Origin: Pegoplata infirma | Lineage: Eukaryota > Arthropoda > Insecta > Diptera > Anthomyiidae | Assembly (NCBI GenBank): GCA_963921195.1 | Contig: OY992540.1 | Coordinates: 21,774,262 to 21,838,261, forward strand | Direction: 5' to 3' | DNA: 64,000 nucleotides | Shown here: piece by piece, positions 44,769-56,158 of the stretch | Numbering within the stretch: position 1 is the stretch's first letter | Layout of the letters: each line of letters starts with the position of its first letter | The notes under the pieces: generated by a model | Seen by the model: only the letters and a program-made list of their open reading frames with translations | Databases searched by the model: none | Told to the model about the DNA's origin: nothing | Translations under genes and position numbers: made by a program

Positions 44769-45554
44769 TCTGATTAATTTTTATTAAAAAATAAAAATTG
44801 TTTTATTCGACCTTTAAAATATTATATTCTGACCAACATAAATAAATTTAAAACAAAAAAAAATAATTTTCTTGAAAATTATGCTATGAGAATATCATGG
44901 TTTTAATTAGTAAAGAAAATAATGACCTCGAGCCAGAATAAACATCCTCAAAATATAATATTTTAAAGGTCGAATAAAACAATTTTTATTTTTTAATAAA
45001 AATTAATCAGAATTTGAACATAATGGTTGGCACGCCATGTGATGAATAACCCTAATATGGAGTTTTTTCTCACAACAACAACACAAAAAACATATTGTTG
45101 TAGTCCAATGGACTATCGTATGTAAAAATTGTTTTAAATATTTTTGTTGGTTATTGACAATCGTTGCCTTATTAGTATGGTATAATTTCTTCGTCTTTCT
45201 AATTCTCATTGCGAATAGAGGCGAATATGTATTAATATGCTAGTTTGTGCACAAACGATTTGTCATTAGACTCGTTTGCTACTTTGTAGTTAATCGTTTC
45301 TATTTTTGCTAAATAATCTTGACAATGGAATCTTGACAAATTCCGAAACACGTGTCGATTAAGTCTTGCAAAAATGACCAACATAAATAAATTTAAAACA
45401 AAAAAATAATTTTCTTGAAAATTATACTATGAGAATATCATGGTTTTAATTAGTAAAGAAAATAATGACCTCGAGCCAGAATAAACATCCTCAAAATATA
45501 ATATTTTAAAGGTCGAATAAAACAATTTTTATTTTTTAATAAAAATTAATCAGT
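44769..45554. mobile_element. Direct-terminal-repeat element, copy 2
   Basis: Reverse-oriented relative of 3474-4287. ~180-bp direct repeats at 44829-45010 and 45376-45554 (from GACCAACATAAATAAATTT to AAAAATTAATCAG) flank a ~365-bp internal segment. A partial inverted repeat copy precedes the first one (44769-44828), so this copy also ends in a hairpin, but at the other repeat end than in copy 1. The 68-codon minus ORF 45003-45209 matches no domain. Confidence 0.65.
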
Positions 45555-45754
45555 TTTTAGAAAACTTTTCAAAAAAAGTTTATGCATGTTTTTAAGCCTT
45601 TCTCTATAAGTTTAAAAATGTCAAAAAAGGATCCGCCAGGAACAATTTACCTGCCTTTATCGATTCAAAATCACTTCTTTGGCGATGTCAGTCTGGCTGT
45701 ACATGTTAACGGTACACTCAAAATAAAACACTCAAAATCAGCAGAAATATCTGT
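45555..45754. other. Short stretch with a 65-codon ORF
   Basis: ORF 45582-45779 begins in moderately complex sequence (KDPPGTIYLPLSIQNHFFGD is its most protein-like part) and runs into the CTGCTG repeat, which argues against a gene. TACACTCAAAATAAAACACT near 45713 resembles the CACTCAAA MITE end. Confidence 0.3.
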
Positions 45755-45867
45755 CAAGATAGCAAACAAAAGCTGCTGATGTCAGCTGAAAAACCTGCTG
45801 ATTTTAGCAGGAAAATTGACTGATTTTATCAGAAAAGTCTGCTAATTTTTTTTTATAATGCTGAAAC
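45755..45867 (+). repeat. CTGCTGATTTTAGCAG short element, copy 2
   Basis: GATAGCAAACAAAAGCTGCT, GCTGATGTCAGC, CCTGCTGATTTTAGCAGG, TTTATCAGAAAAGTCTG and ATAATGCTG in the same order as copy 1. Confidence 0.6.
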
Positions 45868-45880
45868 GTGAAATATATAT

Positions 45881-46992
45881 GGGGCATTCCAGGCCAAATC
45901 ACTCACTTTTAGACCCGACCCCTTTCGATTTATTTTATTTTTGGATATGTTTTAGTACTTATTAAATGCAACTTGGACACAAATTTTCAGCCTTTTATTC
46001 CAAGATGGTGTTGAGTAATCAATTTTTCAAAATGGCGATTTTGGGAAAAAAAAATTTGGGAAAATCTAAAAAAAAAATGTCATGTCTTGTCCAACTGTTT
46101 TTAACATACATATCTATATTTTTTAATGGTTAAAATTAATTAAAAATTTCAATTTTTTAATTTTTTTTGAGAAAATCGCCATTGTGAAAAATTGATTACT
46201 CAACACCATCTTGATATAAGAGGCTGAGTGGGAGTGGAGATAGGGCGAAAGTATGTTTTACAAAAATGTGGGAGGGTTAAAATAAATGGGGGTCGGTCTC
46301 ACTAATGACCCCTCTCGGACGCACCATTAGACCGGTAGAAGCTGATTAAATAAAAACAATTTACAAAAAATAAAAAAAATTGTATGGGACCACCTCAACA
46401 ATTAGAGATAGAGGGTAGGTGTGTACAGAGAAAATGTTTGGACTAAAAAAATATTGTGGGTCGGTCATACATTTTGTTGCTCTAAGGGCACTATTAGGGC
46501 AGTTAGAGCGGTTGGAGCAAATTTTAAAAAATGTAGTTTTGTGTGGGAGCCCCCTTAGAAATTGGAGATAGGGTATTAGTTTGTTCCAAAGAAATGTTAA
46601 GACGTAAAAATTAATGGTGGTCGGTCTTATAAATGACCCCTCTATGACGCACCATTGGAGCAGTAGAAATGATTTTAAGATTGGAAAATTACAATAAAAT
46701 TTTAAAAAAATCGATAGAAGTTTTACACAAAAAAATTTAAAAAAAAATCGAAGAGTACAAACATTTTCAAAAATGAGATTTAAATTTTAAAACTTAAAAA
46801 TCGCAAACTAGAGCGCTTTTAAGAATTTTTTTATTTTTTTTAAAGTAATTCGATATCTTTTGAACGGGTCACCAAAAAAATCTGAAAATTTACCGCGAAG
46901 GAGTTTTCGATGGCTACTAAAAACTGTAAACAAATTGGGAAAATCTAAAAAAAAAATTTTCAAAGTGTCCGATTTCACATGGAATGCCCCAT
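45881..46992. mobile_element. GGGGCATTCC-ended element W, copy 1
   Basis: Ends ATGGGGCATTCCA and TGGAATGCCCCAT, inserted in TATAT sequence. A hairpin (GGTGTTGAGTAATCAATTTT against its complement) lies around 46100. After it come GGTCGGTCTCACTAATGACC, GGGAGCCCCCTTAG and GGTATTAGTTTGTTCC blocks, shared with 61179-64000 and with the arms of 5241-7308. The right-end segment GTGTCCGATTTCACATGGAA equals the inverted left end at 61 kb. Non-coding, superfamily unknown. Confidence 0.7.
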
Positions 46993-47335
46993 ATACATAA
47001 CGTGTGCGTATGAGTAATAAAAACACTTAAACAATATTTAAAATAGAGATGGGATCGTAAATGAGTTTTTAATAACGATTACGCACGCTAATTAAAGAAA
47101 TAATTTAGTCACGCACGACATTTTATTTTGCTCACGCTTATTCACGCACACGTGAGTAGAAAAAATAAGTCACGGTCACGATGTTCACGTGAGCGTGAGT
47201 AAAATAAAATATCGTTCTTGAATAATTTTTTTTTTCTTTCATTAGGGTGCGTGATCGTAAATAAAAACTCACCCACGCTCCCATCGGCTCTTAAAATATT
47301 TTTTAAGTATTGATATTACTCATACGCACACGTTT
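46993..47335. mobile_element. Inverted-repeat element around an AGAGATGGG core
   Basis: Outer arms ACGTGTGCGTATGAGTAATA (46999) and TATTACTCATACGCACACGT (47313) mirror each other over about 50 bp. Inside, AGAGATGGGATCG ... CCCATCGGCTCT with CACGCACG/CGTGAGTAG words forms an AGAGATG-type element flanked by TTAAAAT-like sequence (7 bp matching). The sequence at 47340-47830 ends GTGTGGAATGCCTTATAAG, a second W-like terminus. Confidence 0.5.
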
Positions 47336-48000
47336 TATACACCATTATTGTATAAAATTTGCGTATTGCAATCTTTGACATTTGATTTCTCGAAAACAAG
47401 GCAAAACACATCTCTGAAAATTTCAGAACAGATAGAAAAGCCTTTTAACTTTTTTTTTAAAATATTAAAAAAAAAATAAAATCGCGGCATGTTTTTTGAT
47501 AAAGTTTAAGTTTAAATTTGAAAAATTCAGAACTTCTTCTGAAAATTTTCCAATTTTTATTTTTTTAATCGATAAAAAACTTTTGTCTTAAAGACTTTAC
47601 TGTGTTTCATTTAATTTGCATAAATATTGAAGTAAAGATACTCAGGCAAAAAAGTTTGATATTTTCAATATTTGACCACGCCTACAAGGCCCACTTTTTG
47701 AAAAAACTTAAATTTTATTTTTGTTTTTTAATAGTACTCTAAGAGCGAACACTTTGCAAATGATATCTCATTGAAACGACTATGGCTTTTCTGTAGTGGA
47801 ACATTTGGTGTGGAATGCCTTATAAGTAGAGTTACTAATTTTTTTTTCTAATGCTAGTAAGCTAACCTTTAGTAAATTTTTAGTTGAGATTAGCATGTTA
47901 GCAAAAATATCTTGTAAACTTCATTTAGCGCATGAGCAATTTTAAACAAAATTTGAAAAATTTTTTTTTGCTAAATTTAAAATTGAGTTGAACAAATTTT
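47336..48000. other. Unassigned repeat-like stretch
   Basis: Contains TTTGATTTCTCGAAAACAAG at 47388 and a W-like terminus near 47810. Also a GCTAGTAAGCTAAC/AGTTGAGATTAGCATGTTAGC stretch at 47855-47902. No gene. Confidence 0.35.
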
Positions 48001-48803
48001 TACACTCAAAATATTTTGTAGGCAAAAACAAATGAAAAACACACATAAAACAAGTGAATAAACAATTGAAAACCATCCCAGTAAGTATTCATTTATTTTA
48101 ACAAACATCAACATTTATTTTTTACTGTTGACAAAATTTTCTCAAATAAATAACCTTAAACATTTAAAAACTACGTTTTTTTATTCTCTTTTACCAACAA
48201 ATTCAAAAAAATAACCTACAAAAACATTAAAAATTAATGATAGTTCTGTTATTTTTACCAACAAAATTCAAAAAAATAACCTACGAAAACATTAAAAATT
48301 AATGATTATTTTTTACAATTTTCTATTGAAATATTTTTTTTAAAATTTGTAATAAAATTTTGGGGAATCGATCTCGCAACCAACTACATTCTGGCCAGAC
48401 ATTCTACCCATCGTGGCAAAGTCACTTGATACAAACATGTTTTTATATTTCTATAAATAATTTTTTGATTTTTTTTTTCTACAAAAAATAACCTACTTGT
48501 GTAGGTAAAAACTAATGATATTTCATTAAAAAATACCAACAATTAAAAAAATTACTTACACAAATCATTAAAAATTTAAAGAATAATCAGTAGTTTTTAC
48601 TTACAGAACAAAAATAAATGACTTTAAAGATTAAATGTTAATGAAAGTCTTTATTTTTTAGTGTGTTATTTTTGAAACAAAGGACAGAAGTAGTCATTAA
48701 TAAAAACCAAATATCTAGCAAATGTTTTTTCTTTTAAAAACGACTAAACGGAAAACTTTTTAAATAAAATACAAGCAGTTAATGACATAATTTTTTGAGT
48801 GTA
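48001..48803. mobile_element. CACTCAAA-ended element, 0.8 kb
   Basis: TA plus CACTCAAAATATTTTGTAGG at the left; ATGACATAATTTTTTGAGTG plus TA at the right. An internal ~65-bp segment (AACAAATTCAAAAAAATAAC, CTACAAAAACATTAAAAATT) is duplicated in tandem at 48196-48305. Same family as 51533-51928. Tc1/mariner-type TSD; no transposase. Confidence 0.65.
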
Positions 48804-48849
48804 CAAGCTTTTTTGCTAATATTAGCGAAAATAAATTGTAACTTTTTTT

Positions 48850-49345
48850 TTTAAGAAAACTTAAAATGGCGCCATCCCGGAAACTAAGCCAGATGGAGCA
48901 AAATGGAGGTTATCTTTAGTTCTCGGGCTTGGTACAATTGTACATTTTTTGGTACATTTTGACCTTCAAAAGTACCGTGGCCCTACCGCGACTCATTTGG
49001 TACAATTTTAAAATTTCCAATTTCTTTATAACTTGAAAAATCGAAAAAAGACCCCAACACACTTTAAAAAAAATGCTCACAAACCGAACTTACACTCTCA
49101 TTTGTTTTAGTTAAGTTTTTATTACTTTAAAAAAATGGTACCGTAAGGGTCCAAAAGGTACCATTTTTTTTTTAAGTTGGTACAAATTTGAAAACCCCAT
49201 TTAACATCCCTGGTGGACCCTAATGGGTCCTAAATTTGGATCCAAAAAAGTTAGCATTCCCGACAATTTTTAAATGCTCATATCTCGGCAAATATTGTCG
49301 ATACAACAAAAAGTCCAATCATCTCGTTAAATCATCTCGTAAAGT
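48850..49345. repeat. Remnant of the 29.4-kb hAT foldback family
   Basis: GGCGCCATCCCGGAAACTAA, CAGATGGAGCAAAATGGAGG, then after about 270 bp GTGGACCCTAATGGGTCC, AAAAAGTTAGCATTCCC and AAATGCTCATATCTCGGC, all diverged from 29402-30400. Between them is a segment with repeated TTGGTACAATTTT-type words and, at 49079-49112, ACTTACACTCTCATTTGTTT, a mini-me end. Confidence 0.5.
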
Positions 49346-50911
49346 GATGCTGGCATATACAAAAAAAAAACGGTTTTTCGCGATTTTCATCATGATGGTT
49401 CATTTAACATAGCTGTTTTTTGTACACTATTCGTTTTGTTAGGGATGCCTTTTTGATTCACTAAGAGCAAGTTTTTTATCAAAGACCAACTTGGCGGTTA
49501 ACTTCGCGAAAATCTCAAAAAATTAAGAAATTCGCGAATTTAAGGGCTTAAGACGAAAAGCTTTAAACCAAATTTTCATAAGAAATATTGCTACAAGTCA
49601 TATCTTTGTTTTCTATGCCATACAATTACTTTGCAAATTTTTTTGTTGAAAAACTGGCTCGAAATCAGCAAATCTTTAACGACATTTTGCAAGAAAACTA
49701 TATCATACATGGAAAAACGGAGTACGCCATTCGAATCAGCATGTCCGAAATATATAGAAATGATATCGTAACTGTTGTTTTTGTGTTCCGCAGTGTTATT
49801 AATAAAATTATAATAGAAGCGTTATTAGAAATCACAAATCTGTCCAAGGATTATAAATATATATTTTTTTAAAACACACCATCAAATAGTAATAGATTCA
49901 TATGTAATCTTATTTATTTATGTAATAATAGAACTAGGTTAAATAGATAAACAATTAGACATTTTTAACAAAGAATACAAAGGCAGTAGATAATCATATA
50001 TGAAAGATCTACCAAGGTGCTTACAAAACATACGTAATTTGACGTTAATGTTACGCTAATAATAATCTGTCAGTTTAAATTTGTAAATGCAACTCTAAAT
50101 ATCATGATGAGGAACTGATCTAAAAAATAGAATCTCAAGATAATGTTAATCTATTGTACTGTGATACGACTCAAAGTATGTACATGCATGTGTATTGATC
50201 ATATGAGTTTGATAAACAATTTAAACTACTTATGTGAATAAAATCTCCTACATACACATTGTAAATCGAACATTTTATGTTCTCTAATGTGGTCATTTAA
50301 CATCTATGAGGGTAGTTTGTTTTTTTATTCTACACATAAGGTTTTTTAAAGATCAAATACACATGTTGTTTTAAATACTTGTATATTGTTTTAAAGACGT
50401 ATGTTTCTTAAGTCTTTTGTTTTGAGAGGGGCTTAAAGAAATTAAAAAAAAAAACAGAAACACATGTGTCGATCTAAATTGTTGATAAAAAACTAACAAA
50501 AAATAGAAAATGTTATGTTGCATGCACTAATATGAGGATATGTAAGTATTTAGTAATATATCTTAAAAAACTGATAATTGCTATTGTTCTTAATATAGTT
50601 AAGTTGCAAGTAGGCTGGCCATTTTTTGGGTTTTAATCACAAGGATTTTTATTGTTTTTATTTTTTGCCATTGTTTTGTCCAAAATAAAAATTTAGCTAA
50701 ATGATGCAAAAACAGAAATGTTTTTGTTAAACAATTCAATAAAGATAAAAGTAAATTGTGCCGATACTTAAAAAACAAATATGTTTTTTTAAATTTTTTC
50801 CGATTTTTTAAATGTTGCACTATTTTTAACAATGATTAGAAGAGTATCGTCAAATAAAAATTGTAATGGTCGTGTAACGCATTACCATGCAATGCATAGC
50901 CAAAAAAAATG
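49346..50911. other. Stretch with one unexplained ORF; otherwise nothing recognised
   Basis: An open frame from ATG at 49615 to 49872 (86 codons, MPYNYFANFFVEKLARNQQI at its start) is the least low-complexity ORF of the window. It resembles no family I know, and TTTTTGTGTTCCGCAG within it looks like a splice acceptor. 50060-50880 appears to be mixed, possibly single-copy DNA, with ATGGTCGTGTAACGCATTAC near 50866. Confidence 0.35.
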
Positions 50912-51032
50912 GAAATGCCTGCGAATTTTGTACTCTTGTCCAAAACATTAAATCATGATAATGATTTAATGTTTCCATTGCGATTAATGTACCAAATGTT
51001 TCATTTATTTAACAAAAATACAAAAAAACTTG

Positions 51033-51935
51033 AAAAACAAGTAAGAGTGTTAAATTCGGCTGAGCCAAATATTTTATACCCTCCAAAATGTAAAAAAAAT
51101 GTCAGGGGCGTTTTTTTTGGAGGGGGAGAGTGTGATGGGATCAGTGGGGGACGTTGAGAGGCACCTTCCCACCGCGATATACATACATCAAATGTTTCAT
51201 TTATTTAACAAAAATTCAAAAAAAACATGTAAAAAAGTGTATTTTTTCTGAGGTTGGTTCAGTTCTTCAAGGGGGAAATTGTTTTCCCCTGGTCCGATTT
51301 TGCCCATTCACGAACTTAACCTGCCTATGAACATGAGACATATTTGTGCCAAACTTCAGGAGTTTAGCTGTTTTATTTTGGACTGCATTGTGTTATCTAC
51401 AGACAGACGGACATTCATAGAATGTCTTAAAATTGATCATGGATCAATAATGTATATACTTTCTGGGGTCCCCGACCGATATTGCGATGGAATGACAAAG
51501 TGAGTATACCCCCATACTGTGGTTGGAGGGTACACTCAAAGAATTATGTAGGTAAATTCCCCTGAATATTCACTTAAAACAAATGAAGTTTTATTTAAAA
51601 ACCATTCCACTGTGTTTTCATTTAAAATAAAAACACATTACAGTCAATTTTAAATGTTAATTTAATGACTAACCAAAACATTAAGAAACTAGTGAATATT
51701 CAGTTATTTTGTATTGAAAAACAGTAAAACTATACAAGAAATATTTTACTGCCGAAATTAAATGTAACAGAAAATTCGTTTTTAATACAGAAAATATTTT
51801 TTTTTAAACTACAGAAACAGTAAAAAAATTAAATCCTTTATAAAATAAGTGATTTTTCTTTTAAAATGACTTTACTGATTACTTTTTAAAATAACCTACA
51901 AACAGTTAATGACATAATTTTCTTAGTGTATAAAA
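51033..51935 (+). mobile_element. mini-me/DINE-like family I, complete copy split by a MITE
   Basis: Starts AAAAACAAGTAAGAGTGTTA, hairpin region ATTCGGCTGAGCC, TATACCCTCCAAAATG. GTGCCAAACTTCAGGAGTTT precedes a GTCY tract shrunk to CAGACAGACGGACATTC, followed by GTATATACTTTCTGGGGTCC. The terminal GGTTGGAGGG-TATA is split by the CACTCAAA element at 51533-51928; TATAAAAA resumes at 51929. Confidence 0.75.
51533..51928. mobile_element. CACTCAAA-ended MITE nested in mini-me terminus
   Basis: CACTCAAAGAATTATGTAGG on the left, GACATAATTTTCTTAGTG on the right, TA duplicated at 51531-51532 and 51929-51930. It sits in the TATA of a mini-me terminal GGAGGGTATAAAAA, so the target and the duplication are unambiguous. 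396 bp, no ORF. Confidence 0.82.
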
Positions 51936-51960
51936 AAATTGGTAAAAAATAAAATTTGAT

Positions 51961-53000
51961 AAAAACAAGAAGAAAAGCTAAATTCGACTTGGCCGAATCT
52001 ATGAATACCTTCCACAATGCCCTTTTTAAGTTATAGTAAATTTTCTAGAGTGAACAAATAACATTTTTGATTAGAAATAATTTATTTTGTTTAAAAAAAC
52101 CTTTTTTTTTTAAATAGTTTTTGAAAAGTGAGTGTATAATTTTTTTTGAGTGTAAAATTTTTTTCGAGTGTATTTTTTTTTCTTTTAGTGTAAAAATATT
52201 TTTGAGTGACAAAAATGCGATGTAAAATATTTTTGTGACTTACCAATGTTGTTAAAACCTGTAACGGGGTTTCAACACGTGAATTTAAGGTGTGGCGATT
52301 CGCCACTGGCGAATCGGAAATTTACGGTTTTGCTAATAACTTTTGAACTACTGGGCCGATTTGGCTGAAATTTAAAACCGACCGGACCAGAGGAACGGCA
52401 AATATATATGCCACACTTCAGCACCCTCAGAATTGCCGTTCGAAAGTTACCGTGTGTTTTATCTCGTAAATTCCATAGAGTAAAGAATATATCAGAGATT
52501 TTGATAGGCCCCAAAACAATATGTCACTTTATATAAATTGGTTCTCTTAATGTTTAAGAGAGTTTTTACATGCAATAGCATAGGCAACACTAAGAGAACC
52601 AACTTTTTGAGAGAGGAAATTAAATGGTAGCCAACCAACCTGATACCCACTGGTAAATTCCAGAAAACCCCTTGCCGAAATTCACTCATTTGCTCATAAC
52701 TTTTGAACCACTAGACCGATTTAGCTGGATTGCAATACCAACCTGACCAGGTAAATGCCCAACATATATGCCAAACTTCAGGAGCATCCGTAAAGTGTTT
52801 CAAAAGTTTGCGTGTTTTCAACAGACAGACGGACGGACGGACGGACGGACGGACTGACGGACATCGCTAGATCGTCTTAAAATCGATAGAGGATCATGAA
52901 TATATATACTTTATGGGGTCCTAGACCAATATTTCGAGGTGTTACAAACGGAATGACAATCTTATATATACCCTCTATCACTAGAGTGGAGGGTATAAAA
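51961..53000 (+). mobile_element. mini-me/DINE-like element, family II, complete copy
   Basis: About 1040 bp: AAATTCGACTTGGCCGAATC hairpin end, GAATACCTTCCACAATGCCC, and (TTTTTTGAGTGTAAAA)n-like tracts at 52130-52205. Two successive blocks read AATAACTTTTGAACTACTGG and CATAACTTTTGAACCACTAG, each followed by (A/G)CCGATTT. The GACGGACGG tract at 52826-52855 is followed by ATCGCTAGATCGTC and TATATATACTTTATGG. It ends with hairpin ATACCCTC-...-GAGGGTAT. Directly follows the 51033 copy and directly precedes the next family I copy. Confidence 0.78.
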
Positions 53001-53488
53001 AACAAGTGAGAGTGTTAAATTCGGCTGTGCCGATTTTTTTATACCCTCTAAACTGTCTTAAAAATAAAAAACAAGTAAGAGCGTTAAATTCGGCTGTGCC
53101 GAATCTTTTATTCCTTCCAACATGCAAAAAAATAATAAAAAAAAAAAAATCAGGGCGATTTCCTTTTTTTGGGTGGGGGGGGGGGGGGGGGTCGGTAGTG
53201 GTAATAGGGGGGGGTGGCAAATTTCCTCTCGAACATGTGTTTAAAGATTAATTCTTATGCATTTTGCACTTAAAAAAAGACAAGTTTATCATTATTTAAA
53301 AAAACATGTATTTCACGCCCATAAAAGAGGGGCGGACCGAAAAACCAACATTTTCTAATTCTCTGGGTCCAAATGCAGGACTTTGAACTTCTTGTAGCAT
53401 GAAAATGATGCATTTGTTAACCAAAAACACAAAAAATCATGTAAAAAAATGGTATTTTTCAGAGGTTGGTTTAGTTCTTCAAGGGGAA
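53001..53488 (+). mobile_element. Two truncated family I mini-me copies in tandem
   Basis: A 68-bp 5' stub (AACAAGTGAGAGTGTTAAAT, hairpin CGGCTGTGCCG) is followed at 53069 by a second 5' end. That copy runs to GGTTTAGTTCTTCAAGGGG and stops where the next family II copy begins. It includes the G-run GGTGGGGGGGG near 53172-53195 typical of family I. Confidence 0.65.
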
Positions 53489-54274
53489 AAAGTTAAATTC
53501 GACTAGGCCGAATTTAAACACCGAATTTGAACACCCTCCACAATGCCCTTTTTAAGTGATAAAAAATTTTCTAACGTGAAAAAAATTAACAATTTAATTA
53601 GAAATATTTTATTCTGAGTAAAAAATTTTTGGTTAGTCATTTTTTTTTTTGTAAAAATATTTTTGGGTGACAAAAATATTTTTTAAAATATTTTTCTGAC
53701 TTACCAATGTTTTAAAAGCTTGTTTTCAACACGTGGTTAAAGGTGGAGCCAATCTAAAATTCACGGATTTCTTAATAACTTTTGAACCACTTGACCGATT
53801 TGACTGAAATTCAATACAAACCAGACCGGGGAAACGACAAAAATATTTGATAAGCTTTAGCACCCTCAGACTTTTCGTTCGAAAGTCATCGTGTTATTTA
53901 TCTCGTAAAAAAAAATGAAAAAATACAAATTTTTTTTTGGAGTGTAAAATTTTTTTTTCGAGTGTAAATTTTTGTTTAAGTATAAAAATATTTCTGAGTG
54001 ACAAAAATACTTTGTAAAGTAATTTTGTGGCTTATCAATGTTTTAAAAATTTGTTTTTTTTTTTAAGCTCTGAAATTCATGGTTTTGCTAATAACTTTCG
54101 AACCACTACACTATAGGGAATTTATAAGGAATTGTTGGCCAAAAGTCCATTTTTGATGTGTTCAAAAAAACTTTTTTCGGATGCCATTATAGAGTAAACT
54201 ATAAAAAAGTAAGCTAGCACACATATTTTTGTACACCAAACTCTTTTACCACTAGTACGGAGGCGTCAAAAACA

Positions 54275-55131
54275 AAATTTAATTATACCCTACACCACAC
54301 TGTGGTACAGGGTATAATGAGTTTGTGCTGATGTTTGTAACTACCCGAAATATTGGTCCTAGACCCACTTTTAAGTATACCGATCGACTTAGAATCACTT
54401 TTTGAGTCGATTTAGCGATGTCCGTCCGTCCGTCCGTCCGTCCGTCCGTCCGTCTGTCTGTCCATGTAAACGGTGTAAACACGATACAGGTCGCAATTCT
54501 TAATCAATTGACTTGAAATTTGAAACTTAAGCCTCTTTTGGCCCAAGGACGAAGCCTATTGAAATTGGAAAAAATCGGTCCATATTTAGACCTAGCCCCC
54601 ATACAAAGATCCTCTTTAGTTTTGGCTCAAATGACTCTAATAGCCGTAGTTTAATAGGTATCTTTTCGAAATTTGCCAGGTAATCATGTTTTATCCACAC
54701 AAATCAACATTCCGAATTTTAAAGAAATCGGACCAGTTCTTCTTGTAGCCCCCATACAAACCACCTTCCCGATTTTCACATAAATCTCTCAAATTTCATG
54801 AAAATAGAAAATATTTAATTAAAATTCTGTTTGTGTATGTTAAACGCGTTCTTTAATAACCTTACCAAATCTGATTATCATCGGACCATTTTTGGACTTA
54901 GGTCCCATGTGGAAATTTCCCCCGATATTCAGTTGAAGCGATTTATTGTCAACAAAAAGAAGCCTATTCCACTCAAATTTGATTAGTGAGTGCTTTTTAC
55001 ACTTATTAAAGATTTGACAAAATATAGATCTAATCAGTCCATGTTTGAACTTGGGACCCATTTTCCGGGAAACTCTGGTGTAGGGTATTATATGGTCGGT
55101 CTTGACCGACTATAATTTTCTTACTTGTTTT
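54275..55131 (-). mobile_element. mini-me/DINE-like element, family III
   Basis: Hairpin ATACCCT-ACACCACACTGTGGTAC-AGGGTAT at 54285, then GTATACCGATCGACTTAG, GAGTCGATTTAGCGATG and a (GTCC)n tract at 54419-54462. Middle blocks contain ATCGGTCCATATTTAGACC and GCCCCCATACAAA. The other end is GGTCGGTCTTGACCGAC hairpin plus TTTTCTTACTTGTTTTTT. This form is the closest to the widespread dipteran mini-me/DINE consensus. Nested in the CACTATAGGG element. No ORF. Confidence 0.75.
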
Positions 55132-55370
55132 TTATTATTTTTTTTTTAATTTTGGAGAACATAACTTATTACAAAATTAACGTACTTAAAATCCTGTATT
55201 AAAATCTTTTGAAATTAATTTCAATTATCAATAGAGCAACTAAATATATTTTGTACAAAGTACAGGTTTAAAATGTTGATTTATATATTTTTTTAATTTT
55301 TCTATTTAATTATTTTTTTTCTTTTTTAAACCAAATATATTTGTGGACTGCTACTTTTTTTGCATATAAT

Positions 55371-55790
55371 TGCATACTCCCATACCTCTATGAGGTATTG
55401 GGAAACTCCTTGTGAGTAAGATGTATTCATCCGCTAAACCATGCGGCTCCATGGGGAAAAGATATTTAGTGATGTCCGTCCGACCGTCTGTCGGTCTGAC
55501 GGTCTGGGGAATGCACGATGCTGTCCAAGCCAAAAGAGCTAGCCACCTGATGTTTGGCACAAATATGTCTTATAGTCTTACGATGTTCAAGTTCGTAAAT
55601 GGGCAAAATTGGAACATGTGAAAAAAGCTCCCCCTTAAATAACTTAGTCTAGCTACGCAAAATCCCATATTTTACATTTTTTTTTGTACATTTGCTTAAA
55701 AATTAAAAAAAATACGCCACAAGAAGTTCAAAGCCCTGCACTTGGACCAAAGGCACTAGGAAAATTATTTTTTTGCCCGCCCCCTTTTGT
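55371..55790 (-). mobile_element. Degenerate family I mini-me copy
   Basis: CATACCTCTATGAGGTATTG in place of the usual hairpin, GTGATGTCCGTCCGACCGTC as decayed GTCY tract, TTTGGCACAAATATGTCTTA, GAAGTTCAAAGCCCTGCA: reverse family I, strongly diverged, lacking the TA tract. Confidence 0.6.
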
Positions 55791-56158
55791 GGGCGTGGAT
55801 GTAAAAATTATTGACAAAATTATATTACAAAATTGCATTGAAAACACGATTTATTAGACCAGATCATGCCAATTTTTTATACAGAGCCTTAAAACTTACC
55901 GCCAAATAAACTTGCCAAATTTTGAGGCAATATCCCAACTTTTGGAGTTTTGGCCAGAAAATACCAGAAAATTCCCTATAGTGCACTAGACCGATTTGGA
56001 TGAAATTCAATACGAACCAGACTAGGGGAACGACAAATATATATGCCTAGCTTCAACATCCTCAGAATTGCCTTTCAAAAATTAGCGTGTTTTTTCTCGT
56101 AAATTCACGAAAACCCCTTGCCGAAATTCACTTATTTGCTTATAACGTTTGAACCACT

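Larger units (their letters stand above)
54109..55983. mobile_element. CACTATAGGG-ended element with 5-bp TSD, element 3
   Basis: Ends CACTATAGGGAATTT on both sides in inverted orientation, each followed within 30 bp by GGCCAAAA. TSD CACTA at 54104-54108 and 55984-55988; the undisturbed family II sequence GAACCACTAGACCG confirms the empty site. 1875 bp with two nested mini-me-like elements. 5-bp TSD and CAC ends point to a Transib-like (less likely CACTA-type) transposon; no transposase seen. Confidence 0.72.

Noticed and set aside
45582..45779. 65-codon ORF with protein-like start
   Set aside because: Runs into the CTGCTGATTTTAGCAG repeat and matches no known protein family.
49615..49872. 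86-codon ORF with fairly normal amino-acid composition
   Set aside because: No recognised domain, no conserved neighbour, and an open frame of this length is expected by chance in 64 kb. It is mentioned under the stretch 49346-50911 but not called as a gene.
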